The notes beneath the pieces were generated by a model, which searched no databases, was not told where the DNA came from, and saw nothing but the letters and a program-made list of their open reading frames with translations. A stretch of DNA of 64,000 bases, from contig NC_051088.1 of the NCBI RefSeq assembly GCF_901709675.1, positions 22,333,193 to 22,397,192 on the forward strand, read 5' to 3'. The position numbers were made by a program, and so were the translations under genes. This DNA is from Syngnathus acus. Taxonomy: Eukaryota > Chordata > Actinopteri > Syngnathiformes > Syngnathidae. Positions 42,015 through 54,668 of this stretch are shown piece after piece (position 1 is the stretch's first letter; each line of letters opens with the position of its first letter).

Positions 42015-43130
42015 TCAATGAGACTCTTGAAGACGCACACACACACACACGCACACACCTGAATTAGAGCTTGACGACCCCACATAGTTAAATTTCTTTA
42101 ACAGCGCCTACATAGATGATACTGGATGACTTGTTTAATGGTGCAGAGTTTCTGGTTTCCAGTCCGTACACGACAGATCAAAACCACATGGAGAATCTCG
42201 CGTGTAAAAGACACGCACGACACATGCGCGCTTGTCAGCCCCTCCCCATTTAAATGGAAAGGGCAAATGCAAAGGCGACTGGACTTATATAAGAGACATT
42301 TTCTTCATCTAGGTTGATTTTTCTCTGTACAAAAGGTTTGGGAGTTTATTGTTTCAACTTTTTTTGTTCCTCTGGCTGTGTAAAAAGAAAAAAAGAATGT
42401 GTGAACAGGATGGTTATAAAACCTTTGCGTTGGTGGTTTCTTGTTGCAAATTTTTGATCACAAGCCTTGATTTTGTTCGTTTGTTTTGTTTTGGGCTGAA
42501 CAACTTGAGAAGTTCACAAAAATGCACTTTTCAAAAACATTTTGTGGCATTTTTAAGGAAGAATGGTACACTTGAAGCCAAAACCTGAAGGAGATTAAAA
42601 AAAACAAAAAAAAAAAACAAATTCTAGAGTATTTTTGACTATTAAATTGCTGACAGCCTTGAGCCTTTGAATCCGATTGGAATAACATGAATAAATGCAT
42701 AAAGTTGCTTCTTGTCTTTTTAAATGTTTTAACTTTAACCTTATAAATTACCAAATCCAGAAAGATGCTTAAGGACTTTCGATGCATCATGCCAGATTTA
42801 TATTTAAAGTAAATCCTACCCAATAACAACACCGCCAGAAATGTTGCCTCGTGTTCCTTTCCTCCAAACGGCCTTGCTCAGGAACTTGTGTACCTGAGTC
42901 CACAGGCTTCGGTGCTTGAAAGTGGGCAATGAAGGCAAGTTTGTTTGGTTATTTCTTCAGCTCAATTCCAGCAAATTGACTGCTTTAGCGTGACCAAAAA
43001 AAGGCTTCCTTAAATATTTTAGGATGACTTGTCCTAAAACTTATATATTGTGTATAATAAATAGTTAGCATCTGCCCTGCTTCTAGTATTGAGGATTGAA
43101 AGAGCCAGAATGGACACCAATAAATATACT
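42015..43130 (+). other. huwe1: huwe1 3' UTR with several polyadenylation signals
   Basis: AT-rich sequence follows the stop. A short CA repeat lies at 42036-42058. AATAAA signals sit at 42690-42695, 43056-43061 and 43119-43124, so the UTR is likely about 0.7-1.1 kb with alternative ends. Confidence 0.6.
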
Positions 43131-43204
43131 AGTAAAATGTCATTGTTTCATTGTATAATTCAATCTGGGTTAAGGTCTAAAAACCCCTGAAGTTTCGAAA
43201 CGTG

Positions 43205-43672
43205 TGACGTCATTTATGAGGCGCGGCCGAGCAGTAGGCAAAAGGATGCAACGTGCTTCCTCGAAAAAGCAAATTAGGAGTTGACGCGAAAAATTCTCTT
43301 TTGAGTGAATATATGAGGAAACTCGATCCCCACCACAGTAAATGTTGATTTCTAAAGTTACTCTTTAGCCACCCACCCCTCCGCCCTCACGGTATGGACA
43401 ATTGACAGGACCGCCCACCGTGCGGTGGCGGGCCATTTAGGTTGAATCAGGTGTACACTTGGCGGAAGTGTTTTTTTTTCTCGAACTGTCAAGAGGAAGA
43501 TCCTACTTTTTACTGACAGCATGCACGGACGGATGATCCCTTTGGAACGTTTTGGAGTCCACGAATCGAACATGTTAGAATTATCAAGTTTGTTTTTAAT
43601 AGCAAGTAAAACAAGCAGCCTTTGGGATGGACGAACGTTGTGGAGACGTGGATAAGCGGTGCATCTGGCAAG
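43205..43672 (+). promoter_or_regulatory. CRE-containing candidate promoter and exon
   Basis: A perfect palindromic CRE, TGACGTCA (43205-43212), stands next to GC-rich GAGGCGCGGCCGAGC. About 430 bases on, ATG at 43627 opens MDERCGDVDKRCIWQ and ends at a possible donor, CTGGCAAG|GTAAAG (43672/43673). This could be the first exon of an unknown transcript; nothing downstream was matched to it. Confidence 0.3.
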
Positions 43673-46247
43673 GTAAAGAATTCCTCGCGTTCAACTTCTG
43701 TGGTGACAAAAAATAGCTGCCTTCACGAGCTTTTCTTCCAAAGATTAACTGAAGGCCTATAAATCATTAAAAGCCTCGAACTACGTCTTGAACGGACATA
43801 TTCGAGATTTACAAAATAATTACTTGAGCGATGACTTAATTTTGTCAGCAGGTTATTTTTTATTTTATCATTGTAGAAAGGCTACAGGGTCCTATTATGG
43901 TAACTTTTATTATGGTTCCTAATTTGCATATTTTGTGTACTGTTGTGTTCACGTGACTTGAGCATGCACGGTAGCATATACGGTGATCAATTGTGACAAA
44001 TGTCTCACATAGTATTTTATTTTAAGTTGCAACATGACACAAAAGTAAAGTACAGATACCTAACGAATCCACTACAACGGCCAAATATTTATAAGGGGCT
44101 AACTTTGCTGATTCTCTTTGAAATGAAAGCATTCTTGCTCTCTGGCACGCTGAGCTGTCAGTCAAGTCAGCCAAGCGCACGGCAGGAAACTTAATCAGTC
44201 ATTTGCCTTCAATTAGCGAGTGATTAAAGGTTGACCTGGCGCTCTCACAACTTCAATGCCGCAGACGAGCGGACTGATAGACTCACGGATGACCTATTTT
44301 AGCCAAAAATCTTAAGGGATGATTAAATGGACTACAAAGAATCAATCAGTTTGTACATGCTTATGTGTGATTGTGCGGCTCCTTCTGGTGAGTGCACATT
44401 GCCCACTTGGGGGCAGTATAACACAGCCACGTTGATATACATGGAAATGGTCGCAACTGTCCAGTCAGATGCAGGAATATTTCTCGTTACTTTTTTGCAG
44501 GCGATCGACAATGTGCACCTGGGTGTTGCCTTACTCTGTCTACATGTGTTGCACCACAATTTTTGTTCGGTTATCGGTTTCTTAGAGAAGGGTTCTAACA
44601 CCATGAAGAATGCCAATGCTATATTTTTTGGTACGTTTTTTTGTTGTTGTTCACTCTCTGCCAAGTTGCGCTTGTGAAATAAGTTGCATTCAGCTTTGCC
44701 ACCATCCATTGTTCCATCTAGTTTCTGGTGATGTGATATGCGTTTTGATCATTTTAATTTTGTGGAAAGGTTGACGAAGCTCGCCTAATTAGAAGTGGTG
44801 CTCAAATGGAGCCGTTGGATGGCAGCCAGCATGCGCTCGGATACTTGACGCAAGCGTGTCCTTTCCTGTGCCGCGTAATGAGTCCGTCTATTGCCATATC
44901 AATATTTTGTCTCCAGCACGAGCGTATCCACCTTTTGCACGAGCAGCCTCTTGTCTATTTCCGTTCTCGTCGCTCCCGAGTTTCCCCATCCGCAGTGCAG
45001 CCGGCCATTTACGCGATTGCCTCCCCTCCCTCCTGCTTTTAAGGTGATGAAAATGTCTCCACCCGCCCACCTTCTGCTGACTCGGTTGGATTTCCCTTCT
45101 CAGTTGAAGCCGTTCATTGGATGCGCGCTTTTGCGTCTCCCTCCAGCGCATCTCGTCCACGCAGGACGCTCGAACGCAGAAAACGAGCAGAGAGCTTTGC
45201 TAAAAGCTTTCCAGCCAAGAGGGCACAAAATGTCTCTTCTCAAATCAGAATTTGCAAATATTTTCCCTCCGTTGTTCTGGTTAGTGTTGTAGCCTTTCTG
45301 CCCTTCTACCCATTCACCTTTTCAGCTCAAGCACAAAACACAACTGCCTCACCGCAAAAGATCAATTTGTCCATTTCTGGCGCTGTTAATTGAGGGCAAC
45401 TGTGGCATGCACACCAACGCTACCAATGTCGTCCTTTAGTTTGCACTTGGTGTTACTGTTGTGGTTTTGACCCAGATTGGTTGACCTCAAGCAGGGTTGT
45501 TGGTTGGGCTTGTCACCTCTTTAAGCCCAGCGCCATTCATCATTCTTCCCCTGTGAAGGTCTCTCGCCCTGTGCAGCTTTGGTCTGCTTTTTGCCGGCAG
45601 CAGCAGATGGGCGCACCGCTTGGCGGTTCGCAAGCGGAAGGAGTTGACTGTGCGCTATGTTGCCATGCTGTTTCTTCCGCTGCTCTTTGTCTTCTTGGAA
45701 CTGAGCTTTCACTTTTCAACCTTTTAAGTACTCAAAGCTCTTCAGCCTTCTTAATAATGGCCTTTAAGTAGAACGGCATTACTCACAGCCTTATTTATAT
45801 ATTCATTTATTTGTTATAGTTATCCTTACAATGTTGATGTTGGATACCATTCAAATTGCTGCAATGTAGTCATCTTTGAGGCACATGAATGCATTAGATA
45901 GCATTTTGAATAAGTATAGAATTAAAATATAGGAATGTTTCAATTTGGGTTGTTTGACTCATGAGGAGCTTGGAAGAGCTTGTTCCATGTTTAATTTTTT
46001 ATGTTCTCTTGAATTGTAAGACATCATCATCAGTAGTTCATTTGCAGTCGCAGGAAAACGCAAAGGTCCAATCAGGAGATCTTGATTGTCTCCTTTCCCG
46101 TGGTTGCCAGGCGACATTTATCAATGTATCACCCCTGGAAGGGGCCGTCATGAGACCCAGAAATCGGCTCATCTCATAAGATGGCGTATTATGCCTCTCA
46201 CATTTTAATTCAGTGTCATTGCAGAACGTTCCTTGCCAGACGTTTCT
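43673..46247. other. Gene-poor interval
   Basis: No supported gene. It contains a reverse-oriented CTCF-like word (CACTTGGGGGCAGTATAACA, 44403-44422), the same type as the dispersed repeat ends elsewhere. Open frames near 44890-45290 and 45481-45771 lack recognisable similarity and look incidental. Confidence 0.4.
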
Positions 46248-46251
46248 TTAA

Positions 46252-46623
46252 CCCTTAAATGCATAAGTGGGTGAGTTTTTTGTTTTTTTTGTTTTGTTTT
46301 TTAAAATATCTTCATAATAAAAAGTTGTGTTTTCATATTCCAGGAATTCCTAAAAAAACATGTTTGTAACATAATGGCATTTAAAATTTGAACTTACCTT
46401 TTATACATTTTAAGAAATTGTAGTTTTTGTATTACGACCCCCAACTTCCATAAGTGGGTCAAAAATGCATTTTCTATGGAATCCAATGGAAATCTAATAT
46501 CATGGAAATGAACGACTCTCTACCAAAAAGACAATAGCATTAAAAACGCGTTGATTCTAATATGGCTCATTTTTGACCCCCTTATGGAAGAGTGAAGGGT
46601 ACACTCACTTGTGCATCGGAGAG
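46252..46623. mobile_element. Non-autonomous piggyBac-like element with TTAA target duplication
   Basis: TTAA flanks both ends (46248-46251 and 46624-46627). The left end is CCCTTAAATGCATAAGTGGG and the right end, read on the other strand, is CTCTCCGATGCACAAGTGAG: imperfect terminal inverted repeats. Internal sequence has a second inverted pair (CATAAGTGGGTCAAAAATG against CATTTTTGACCCCCTTATGG). It is 372 bp with no ORF, so it would move only with an outside transposase. The TTAA target site is the piggyBac hallmark. Confidence 0.65.
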
Positions 46624-46779
46624 TTAATGCTTAGGTAATAAACCAAAAGGCACAGAGGAGGACTGAAAGAGCTTCAATGTGGAAACTGCTAACTTTTTTT
46701 GGACGGCCTGATATATATTAGCTGGTGCACGGGAGGAGATTCTCGGCAGTGTGCTAATTTTTCAGCATGTGCTACTTTG

Positions 46780-47156
46780 ATGGATGCGAGCGCAAGAAGA
46801 AGAGCAGCTGGATGTGAGGATGAGGAGGGGACGACAGGACGGACATTACAATAGAGGAGAATAACCAGGGATCCACACGACGGAGCGAGGAGGGGAGCCG
46901 AGGCGGAGGCTCAGACGGAGGGGTGATGTCACCTCCGAGAGGCAGCCAATGAGGGGGAGGGAGGGAGGGAGGGAGCGAGCGCGGCCAGAGGGAGGAGGGT
47001 GTGTTTTTCTCTCACTGCAGCATCAGCACAGTACCGAGGTGCGCACAGGCAGCCGGCACCACACCACACCAGGCTAGAGCAGACCGGACCAGACCAGGCC
47101 AAGCGGCAACAGAGCCGCTTGAGGACTCGACGGAGGAAAGAAACATCGTTGCGAAG
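46780..47156 (+). promoter_or_regulatory. GA/GC-rich candidate promoter and non-coding first exon
   Basis: A purine-rich run (GAGGGAGGGAGGGAGGGAG, from about 46951) passes into an exon-like GC-rich piece ending GTTGCGAAG|GTAAGA at 47156/47157, a consensus donor. No ATG-led frame of note lies in it, so it would be 5' UTR. With a signal-peptide exon 14 kb downstream and a gene-poor interval between, it fits the start of a long-intron gene. Confidence 0.5.
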
Positions 47157-47953
47157 GTAAGAGCAGCTTTGGTGTGTCCGGACACTTTGGAGGTTGGAAA
47201 AAAAAAAAAGAGGACGTCTGATGGGTTGCCTCATGAGGCTGCAGAGGTGCCATCACACCTTTTGCGACTTGCGGATATTTCACAATTCATTGTCTGCTCT
47301 GGAGGGAAGAAGTCTTCATTTTGAATGACGTTATCGTGGAGCTGTCAATTGTCAACATGGCTTCGCATCCATACCGTGATGATGCCGATGATGGCGATAT
47401 GCATATCGGAATGATTGGTGTGACGATCAGAATGATTCATGCCTGCACCTGTGGCAGCTGTAGACATACAGCTGTCCATCTGCTTCACAAGTGTGATTTC
47501 TTTTCTGTCGCGGCCGCATGCAACAGGGTCTCGCCTGACATTCTTCATGCTGCCATTTTGCATCGAAGCATATTTTGCAAAAAGTGAGTTTTCATAAAGG
47601 TGCATTTTGCCTATGCTTTGAACATTTGGGCCCTTGCGGGCAAGGCGACGCAAATGCCATTTTTCTGCCTTTGCCTTTAAAATCAATGCCCATTTTCTGC
47701 CTTCTTTCCCCTCCCCCAGCTAATAGCCGAGCGGCTCGTTGATACGTGCGAGCCGTCGCCGCAACAGGCTGCAACAGTTTTCATTCAGATGATGCGTTAC
47801 GCTGACTAGCGTTCCTCTGGGAACGACACATACTGAGCTCCGGCGGGAAGAAAGTGACCCGAGGTTCAAATAAGAGCCGCCGACATAGATGCAGGTGCCG
47901 GGAAAGAGAGAGATGACAGGATGTGAAAATTAGGGTGGGGCAGCCAGCTGGAG

Positions 47954-48050
47954 GTGTACGTGCACGTGTCTGTGTGTGTGCATGTGTATGCGCGTTGGTG
48001 TGTACGTATGTGTGTGCGCGTTGGTGTGTACGTGCGTGTGTGCATGCAAA
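47954..48050 (+). repeat. TG-rich minisatellite
   Basis: A degenerate unit of the form GTGTGCGCGTTGGTGTGTACGT appears about twice within a longer alternating purine-pyrimidine TG/CG run. It is probably polymorphic and has no coding role. Confidence 0.75.
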
Positions 48051-48189
48051 TTAGGCACTCACCTGGCCTCCTTCTGCTGTTGCCGTTTTCTGCATCCTCA
48101 CTTAGGCAGATGCAAGCCGCCCAAATTATATTGACGAATTAAAAGCTTATTCCTAAAAATATAGCTTTGTCTATAATTGTCAAACTAAA

Positions 48190-48490
48190 CATCAAATTCA
48201 ATGACTTACAAGTTTTATGTATTTGAAATAACCACAAAGCAGGAACGTCTGTTAGCTTCATTCTACCAAATATTGCAAAACGTAGTAGACGGGCTAATGA
48301 ATAGCATCGATGTTATAGAGCACAATTCGCCTCAGCAGCAAAAAGTATCATACTTGCGGGCGTATATTCTTTATCCTCCGTGATAAACATCGAATTCCTA
48401 CTGCAGCTGACTGAGGCATTGACAGTCTCCTCAGTCTCAATTTTTAGCTAATTGTCTGTATCGTACTGACCTCTAGTGGCCGAGACGTGC
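48190..48490 (+). repeat. Dispersed repeat, copy 1
   Basis: Shares with 50090-50230 the string TTCTTTATCCTC...GATAAACATCG...CTACTGCAGCTGACTGAGGC (compare TCTTTATCCTCTGCTAAACG and CTACAGCTTACTGAGG). It ends with ACTGACCTCTAGTGGCCGAG, the degenerate form of the CTGCCCCCTGGTGGCC end. No ORF and no terminal inverted repeat seen. Confidence 0.5.
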
Positions 48491-50089
48491 ATAGCAGAAG
48501 GAGCTTTGTGCTCGTAAGAAGTGGTCATACGGTTTCATTTTTGTTCTGTTCTGTTCTCACCATGTTTTTTAATCATGAAACCAACAGATGCACATCTTGT
48601 ATGTTTTCCAAAAAAAAAAAAAAAAGATGCATCGTCATCCATTATTAAAGAATTGTGCAAAACCACTAGATTACACAACTAGGTCACATTCTTTCCTAAA
48701 AAAAAAAAATTGTGCAACAAAGTAAAACAAAGACAATCACATTGTTTTATTTGGATGGCAAAAGCAACTTTTCTTGATGGGGTGCTAATGTCAAGCTGGC
48801 GCCCATCCAAACGTTTTCGCTCTTCCAGTAAGTGTGTAGGAGGAAGGAACACTTTGCTTTCACCTGTTTCAGCCTCGGGACGCTTTCTCCTCCACCACAA
48901 CTGCATGGGCGGATTTCCACTGCGCAAACAAAAGTGCTGACCACAAAATCATTAAACCGTCACGCCGTAGTGCCATGCAAAACCTGTTTTTTATTCCATG
49001 TCCCTGTTTTGAATACAAAATGCGTCTCATAAAAAAACAAAGGCAAGCTGACATGCTTTGCCCGTGAGGCCAAATGATGAAGTCAAAGTGGGCGGGCAGG
49101 TCACCCTAACCTGACAACGTGTCGCTAGTTCGGAATATTGACTCCATAGTGAAGCAAAAGGCAAGCATTTGAGCTGATGAAATATACAAAAGACATTTTG
49201 TTTTTAGCATGAGCTAATGCAACACCATGCAAAGTGACTTGGAAGCTTTTGAGCCGAAAGCGCACTTCCTAACTACCCACTTGAATTTTTTTACTTTGCC
49301 ATTCGATTTGAATGCAAGAGTGGGTAAATTGTTTTCGACCCGCTGCCATAAAGCCTCACTAAATCCTAATTGAGTTCATGACAGGGGGCCCGCATGCTTG
49401 GCACCCTTTCAATTCACGATACAGACATTCAACAGCAGCACAATTTACTCTTACGTCCCTCCTGCATGGGCTGACTCACTAATAAGCGGTGCCTTCGCCT
49501 TGAAAGCTGAGACAGGCCAGCCGAGAGTTAAGCTGCAGCAAAAACGACCCTTCAACCGGCACGCCCTCTCATTATCGTCTTTGTGACACCTTCAGGGGGC
49601 CGGCAGCTCGCACCCCTCCCAAAATGGCTGCACGTGGAGAGGGGGACTGTCAAGTGGGGTCAGGGTTTGCTTTGACATCCTTTCGGGGGCGGCTTAGTAG
49701 GAGAATACATTGCGGTGATTTAGGAAGGTCGAGGTCTGGTGGATTGACAGGGCGGCCGCCTCCCGAACATTATATACGAGGTCTGAGGAGGAAGGGAAGG
49801 AAGCCTGCAAATGAGGAAAATTGAATTGACAGTGAGCGGAGGCAAGCGCAGCTCAAGATGGAAAGGATTGATTGAAAAGTGAGTGCTCGGATGACAGCGT
49901 GATGAAAGCTATTCTGGAGAGGATGGAGTGCAGCTCGACAGTCCGGCCATAACTCGCAACCGTCTTCGTCCACCAACCACCCTCTCGCCTCAACCGTGTA
50001 CTGTCAAACTAGACATAAATCAAAGAAAATTACATGTGTATTAAAAAACAAACAAATGGCTTTTCTGTTATAAAAGTCGCTCAATGCCA

Positions 50090-50230
50090 TCAAACAATGC
50101 GGTGTCTCTTTTAAGCTACACAATCGATGGAGCAACTCATGTAGACAGACAAAGGAATATAGTCTTTATCCTCTGCTAAACGAACATCGCTACAGCTTAC
50201 TGAGGAGTTGTGACCATCTCATTCTACTCC
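50090..50230 (+). repeat. Dispersed repeat, copy 2
   Basis: Contains GAGCAACTCATGTAGACAGA, closely matching GAAGCAACACATGTAGACCG at 63651, and TCTTTATCCTCTGCTAAACG matching copy 1. It lacks the CCCCCTGGTGGCC-type end, so it is likely truncated. Confidence 0.5.
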
Positions 50231-53200
50231 ATCTATAGCTGTATCTTTGTCTTAAATTAAAATGTTCAAGGATACCTTAGGGAGCTGTGCAGAAAAAAAA
50301 AATCATTTGTTTACATTCTGTTTAATACTATTTTCCTTATTAAAGAAAAACGCCTCACAAAAAATGTTGGGTTTTTTTGCTTTGAGGGGAAGCTGGAACA
50401 GATTACAAGACAAGCATCCGATATGGGAATGAATTGAATTTGTATTATCTCATGAGCAGGAAAGGTAGTAAAGCCCATGGGTGGCAAATCTTGCCACTTC
50501 AAATTGCAATCCTCGCAGCAAATATTTCTTCAGCCCGGGTGGCAATTTAATTACGACAAAGGCAATAATCAGAGAAGTAAATTGGATCTGAGGAAGGCTT
50601 ATTGCCTTGATGAATTTTTTTTTTTTTTAGGTGAGCCAGCAATAAAAATGGGCTTCAGACCTTCAGCCTGCACTGGATCTGAATTATTCTTATTTTTTGT
50701 AACTTCATCCTGCAATAGCAAACATTTTTTTTATCCTTTCGTTACTTTTCAATGAAATCCTGCAAAATAACACACGGGAGGAAGCACAAAAAAGTGCAAG
50801 AAGTAAAACACCAAATAAAAAAGTTGAAGTCCTAATAGTTACCAAAAATCATAACTTTGAAAAAGAGATTTCCCTTTTGGGACAACATTGTGTAGAGAAT
50901 TGGACTAAAAATGAAAACAATCAAATGTGTGTAATTTGGACATTCAGCAGACAAAAAAGCGTGGCCATGAAGGACCTTACTTTGCAGGCCTGTTTTATTT
51001 TTGCCTCTGTGACAAAAGTGTCTTTATGCGAGCGGCCGAAAATCCCCTGTGGGAGTCTTCATCTGCAGCAGTACGATGAAAGACTCCTTCTTGCTAGCGT
51101 CACTTGGCCAAATGCTCCACTAAATTGAGCTTCTGTTCGCCGAGTTTCCTCGGTAATCGTCTCCGGATGTCAAACGGCCTTTTGTCACTTTAGCACGTAG
51201 CAGCAATTGCCCTCCTTTAGTCTGAAGCAACAATTAGCAACAAAACCCCCACAGCGCTATATGTTCGTATTATACTGCCCCCAGGTGGCCACGGTGGGAG
51301 CAGCACAATCTCCATTGAAATGAAGGAATAAACAAAGAACTGGTTTCGTTCTCCCATTCGTTTTAATGGGGACATTTATTTGGGATACATTGTAGTTGGG
51401 TTTAAGATTTTGTTTTAGAAAAATATTTATAAATAAACTTGACTTGACTTTTTAATGGTTCTAAAAACAGTCTCTGTATTGTGTATGGCTCATAAAGAGC
51501 CAACTGACATCGCTGAGTCAATATCTGTTCTTGTGGGTTTAATGGTAACGGATCAAGTTAGTTTTAATTTGATAAAAAAAATAGTCTGAACCCTAAAGGG
51601 ATGGATGGGGGTTTGCTTGAGGAACAATGTGCTCCAGAAAGTTTTCTCGTGATCACCCGGGCCCCTCCGGCCCAAAATTTAAAATGTCAGAACCGGACGG
51701 TGGCACTGACTGAACTCAACTGACTTGCCAACCACATCACATGGTGTCGCTAGCTTGCCTTGAAAAATGTTTGCTTAGCTCGACGCTAATAAACAAAGCA
51801 TGACTGAATGGTTGCATGGATGACGTCTCCCTCCTTCATAGCGATGCATCATTTCAAGAAATGAGCCGAATTGGCGTCCTGGAGTACGCGTTCGGCATCA
51901 TCCATTCATTAGGCTTGGATTAGCGCCAGTAGGAGGGGGATCAGGCTTTGAGTGCCTTGTAATCCCCATACACGGGCCTAATTTAATCTCACCGCCCATG
52001 CCGCCGTGTCGTTACACACCACCGCGTGCCGGCTGCTCCCACATCGGAGGCAACCCTACCAAAAAAAAAAGTCAAGATGCGGAGAAACGGCAGGGAGAGG
52101 ATGAAGTGCCTCGGGAAAAGATTAGCGCAAATTTGTTGATATGATTTGATGTCACGCGTACGCTTAATGAAATCTGACACAAAAGCTGTATCAAAGGCGA
52201 TTAGGTTCCGTTTTGATTGGCGCTCCCTGACATGTAGCTGGCCTACAAAGTGAGCTGCTCACCAAAGAGATGCGGGCAAAAAAATTCTGGGCTCAATTCC
52301 GCCACGTTTGGCTGGGGCTGTCTGCTGGCATTGCCTGGGAAGAATTTGCCCGTCCCTCAAGGCATCTCCTTCGGGGGATCGCATTTGTTTGGCATTAAGT
52401 TAAACCGGCTAATGTGGTGCTTTCAGGCTGTCATCCTCCGCGTTTGACTCCACGTGGAGGCCCGGCCCAGCCCGGGTTGAGCTGCATCATTTCCAATCCA
52501 GACGCACTGCCGGCGCTCTGTAAGGTGATGCTCGCTAATCATTTGATCTGTACTGAGAAGAAGACTGATTGACGCTGCAGGCGGGGAAGGGTGGGGTGGG
52601 GCGGGTTTGAGGCTCCTTGTTAATACGAGCAAAAGATGAAAGGTGGAGTCCCCTAGAGGAAACGGGGGATCAACAAGAAGGTGAAAGATTTATTCAGGCG
52701 CACATGTTGGGTGGGGCGATGGGGGAGGCCAGACAAAGAGGAGCACAGTGAAAAGGTGGCATTTGTGAGGCCTTGACACTTGTTTGGGGTGTGGCGTGCA
52801 CCATTCAATGTCAGCCTGACATTTTGACAGCAAGCTGCTCAAAAGCAAAATGGACGCCGTTCGACCCTGAGGCTTTTCCTTAGGGCCAGTTCCGGATTCA
52901 TATCGCCGAGTGATTTTGGATTGACTGTTCAGGAGTTCTGTTCACACCTAAAAGCTCTTCTTGCTTTCATCAGTTTTGATTTCAAATCTTTTGTGATAGT
53001 ATACAAATGCAAAGATAATAACAAAAAAAAGAAGCTGTGGAGCCAAAGTCAATCCAGTCTTTTGATAGAATTGAAATTGTCCCAAGATGGCTTCAGTCTT
53101 GACCTGCCCATGCATCCTTAGTGATGCTGCAGATAGTCTTGTGTTTTATTTCCTCAAGTGACCATCTGGCCTCAGGAAAAGGTCAACGTTGGCTCCCTCG

Positions 53201-54398
53201 TGGCCTTCACCGTATTTCCCGGATTGTGAGTACACTGGTTGCGACGTCTGCATCTCGGAAGGGAGGGAGGGAGGCAGGTCACGCCCGCCGAGCTCTGGAG
53301 TCAACACTGACTTTCTTGTTATTATGTTCTGTCAGTCCCTTTTGGTTAGTGGTCATCCCGAGCGTAGAAGCCGCTCATTCTGTTTCCTTTTGGCTCGAAA
53401 TTGCCGCACGTTCGGGAAAAGGTCATAGCTTCCATTTCTGAGCCACGGCGGAGGAGGATTTGCCGAGACGGACGGGGCTCTGCGTGCGCGCCTCAGATAA
53501 CACTGCCGCCTTTCATGGCTTCCTCCTCGCCTGGATCTCAGCTGCCCACTCTATTGGTGATAATTGGATTGATTTGGCGAGCAAAAATGGCTTCCCGATG
53601 ATAATGATAACAGATGCCATGGGAGTTAGGAAGCCACTTAGGGGCTGCGCATTCCCCTGCATAGTTTCTCCTGCTTGCAAGATGGAAGTCGACAGGAAGG
53701 CTGCAAGGAGGAACGTGACCCCGAAGCTTCAGTTGGAAGAAATGACGTTTCACACCGCTTTGAGTGCGAGGCAGGCAGCATAAAGAATCAAGGTGCAGGA
53801 GCGAGCGAGAGATGTGGAAGGGGGAGGGGAGAGGAATATTCAGCAGCAGGAATCCAGAGGTTGTCATGGTGACAGCAGGGTGAGGCCAGGGATTGGAGGC
53901 GGCCTCATCTGATTGACACCCTGCCTCAAATGTCTGCACGCATGGCCTCACCTCAAGTCCAAGAAACTCCCAAGCGTCCAAATCATTTCATCCATCTCGA
54001 GCGCCGGCGTGTCATGCTTGCTCGCTTTTGTGTTTTGACGGAATGCAAAGCTCTCGCCAGCATGCAAATCCCCCTCCAACTGACTCCATTAGCCAAACCT
54101 CTGCGCGCCGGCTCTTCGCTTTTACGGGAAGAAATGTCGACGTCGGCAGATGTTGAGCTTCTCTGGAAATTCTCTCAAACTGAAGGGAAAGCAACAATTG
54201 CTACTTTCCTTTTTGTGCCATCTCAGGGAGTGCGTGAAGAGGTTTGTTTTCAACAAGTAGCTCACTCTTGACTCGACTTGGAATTCGAACGTGCAATTAT
54301 GGACCTTGAGAGAACCTTCATGCCCTAAACCGGTCCAACAAACGTCCTTGGGAAGTTTTAAACTGAAAGCGCAGGAGAGAAAGGTCATTCTAAAACAT

Positions 54399-54668
54399 CA
54401 GTGTCAAACTCGAGGCCCGGGGGCCAGATACGGCCCGCCACATCCTTTTTATGTGGCCCGCAAAGACTTTTTGACTTTGTGTCATTACTAAAATTACAGA
54501 TTATCTTCACTTTTAAAAAGAGATATTGCTTGCAATTTTTATTTCTATTCGTCTTTTTAAAATATTTGAACAATTTTTACGCTGTATATAATATAAGGCG
54601 TTAACAGGCTTAATGGAATGAAACCAAGCACAATGCGGCCCGCGATAAAAATAAGTTTGATGTTCCTG
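54399..54668 (+). mobile_element. hAT-like non-autonomous element
   Basis: Begins CAGTGTCAAACTCGAGGCCC and continues GCGGCCCGCCACATCC...ATGTGGCCCGCA-type sequence. It ends AAGTTTGATGTTCCTG, an imperfect inverted repeat of the start. This gtgtcaaactcgaggcccg motif is widespread in vertebrate hAT-derived repeats. The AT-rich centre has no transposase. Confidence 0.6.

Noticed and set aside
53538-53981. 147-codon minus-strand ORF
   Set aside because: No recognisable domain, no conserved flanking exons; composition fits chance in non-coding DNA.
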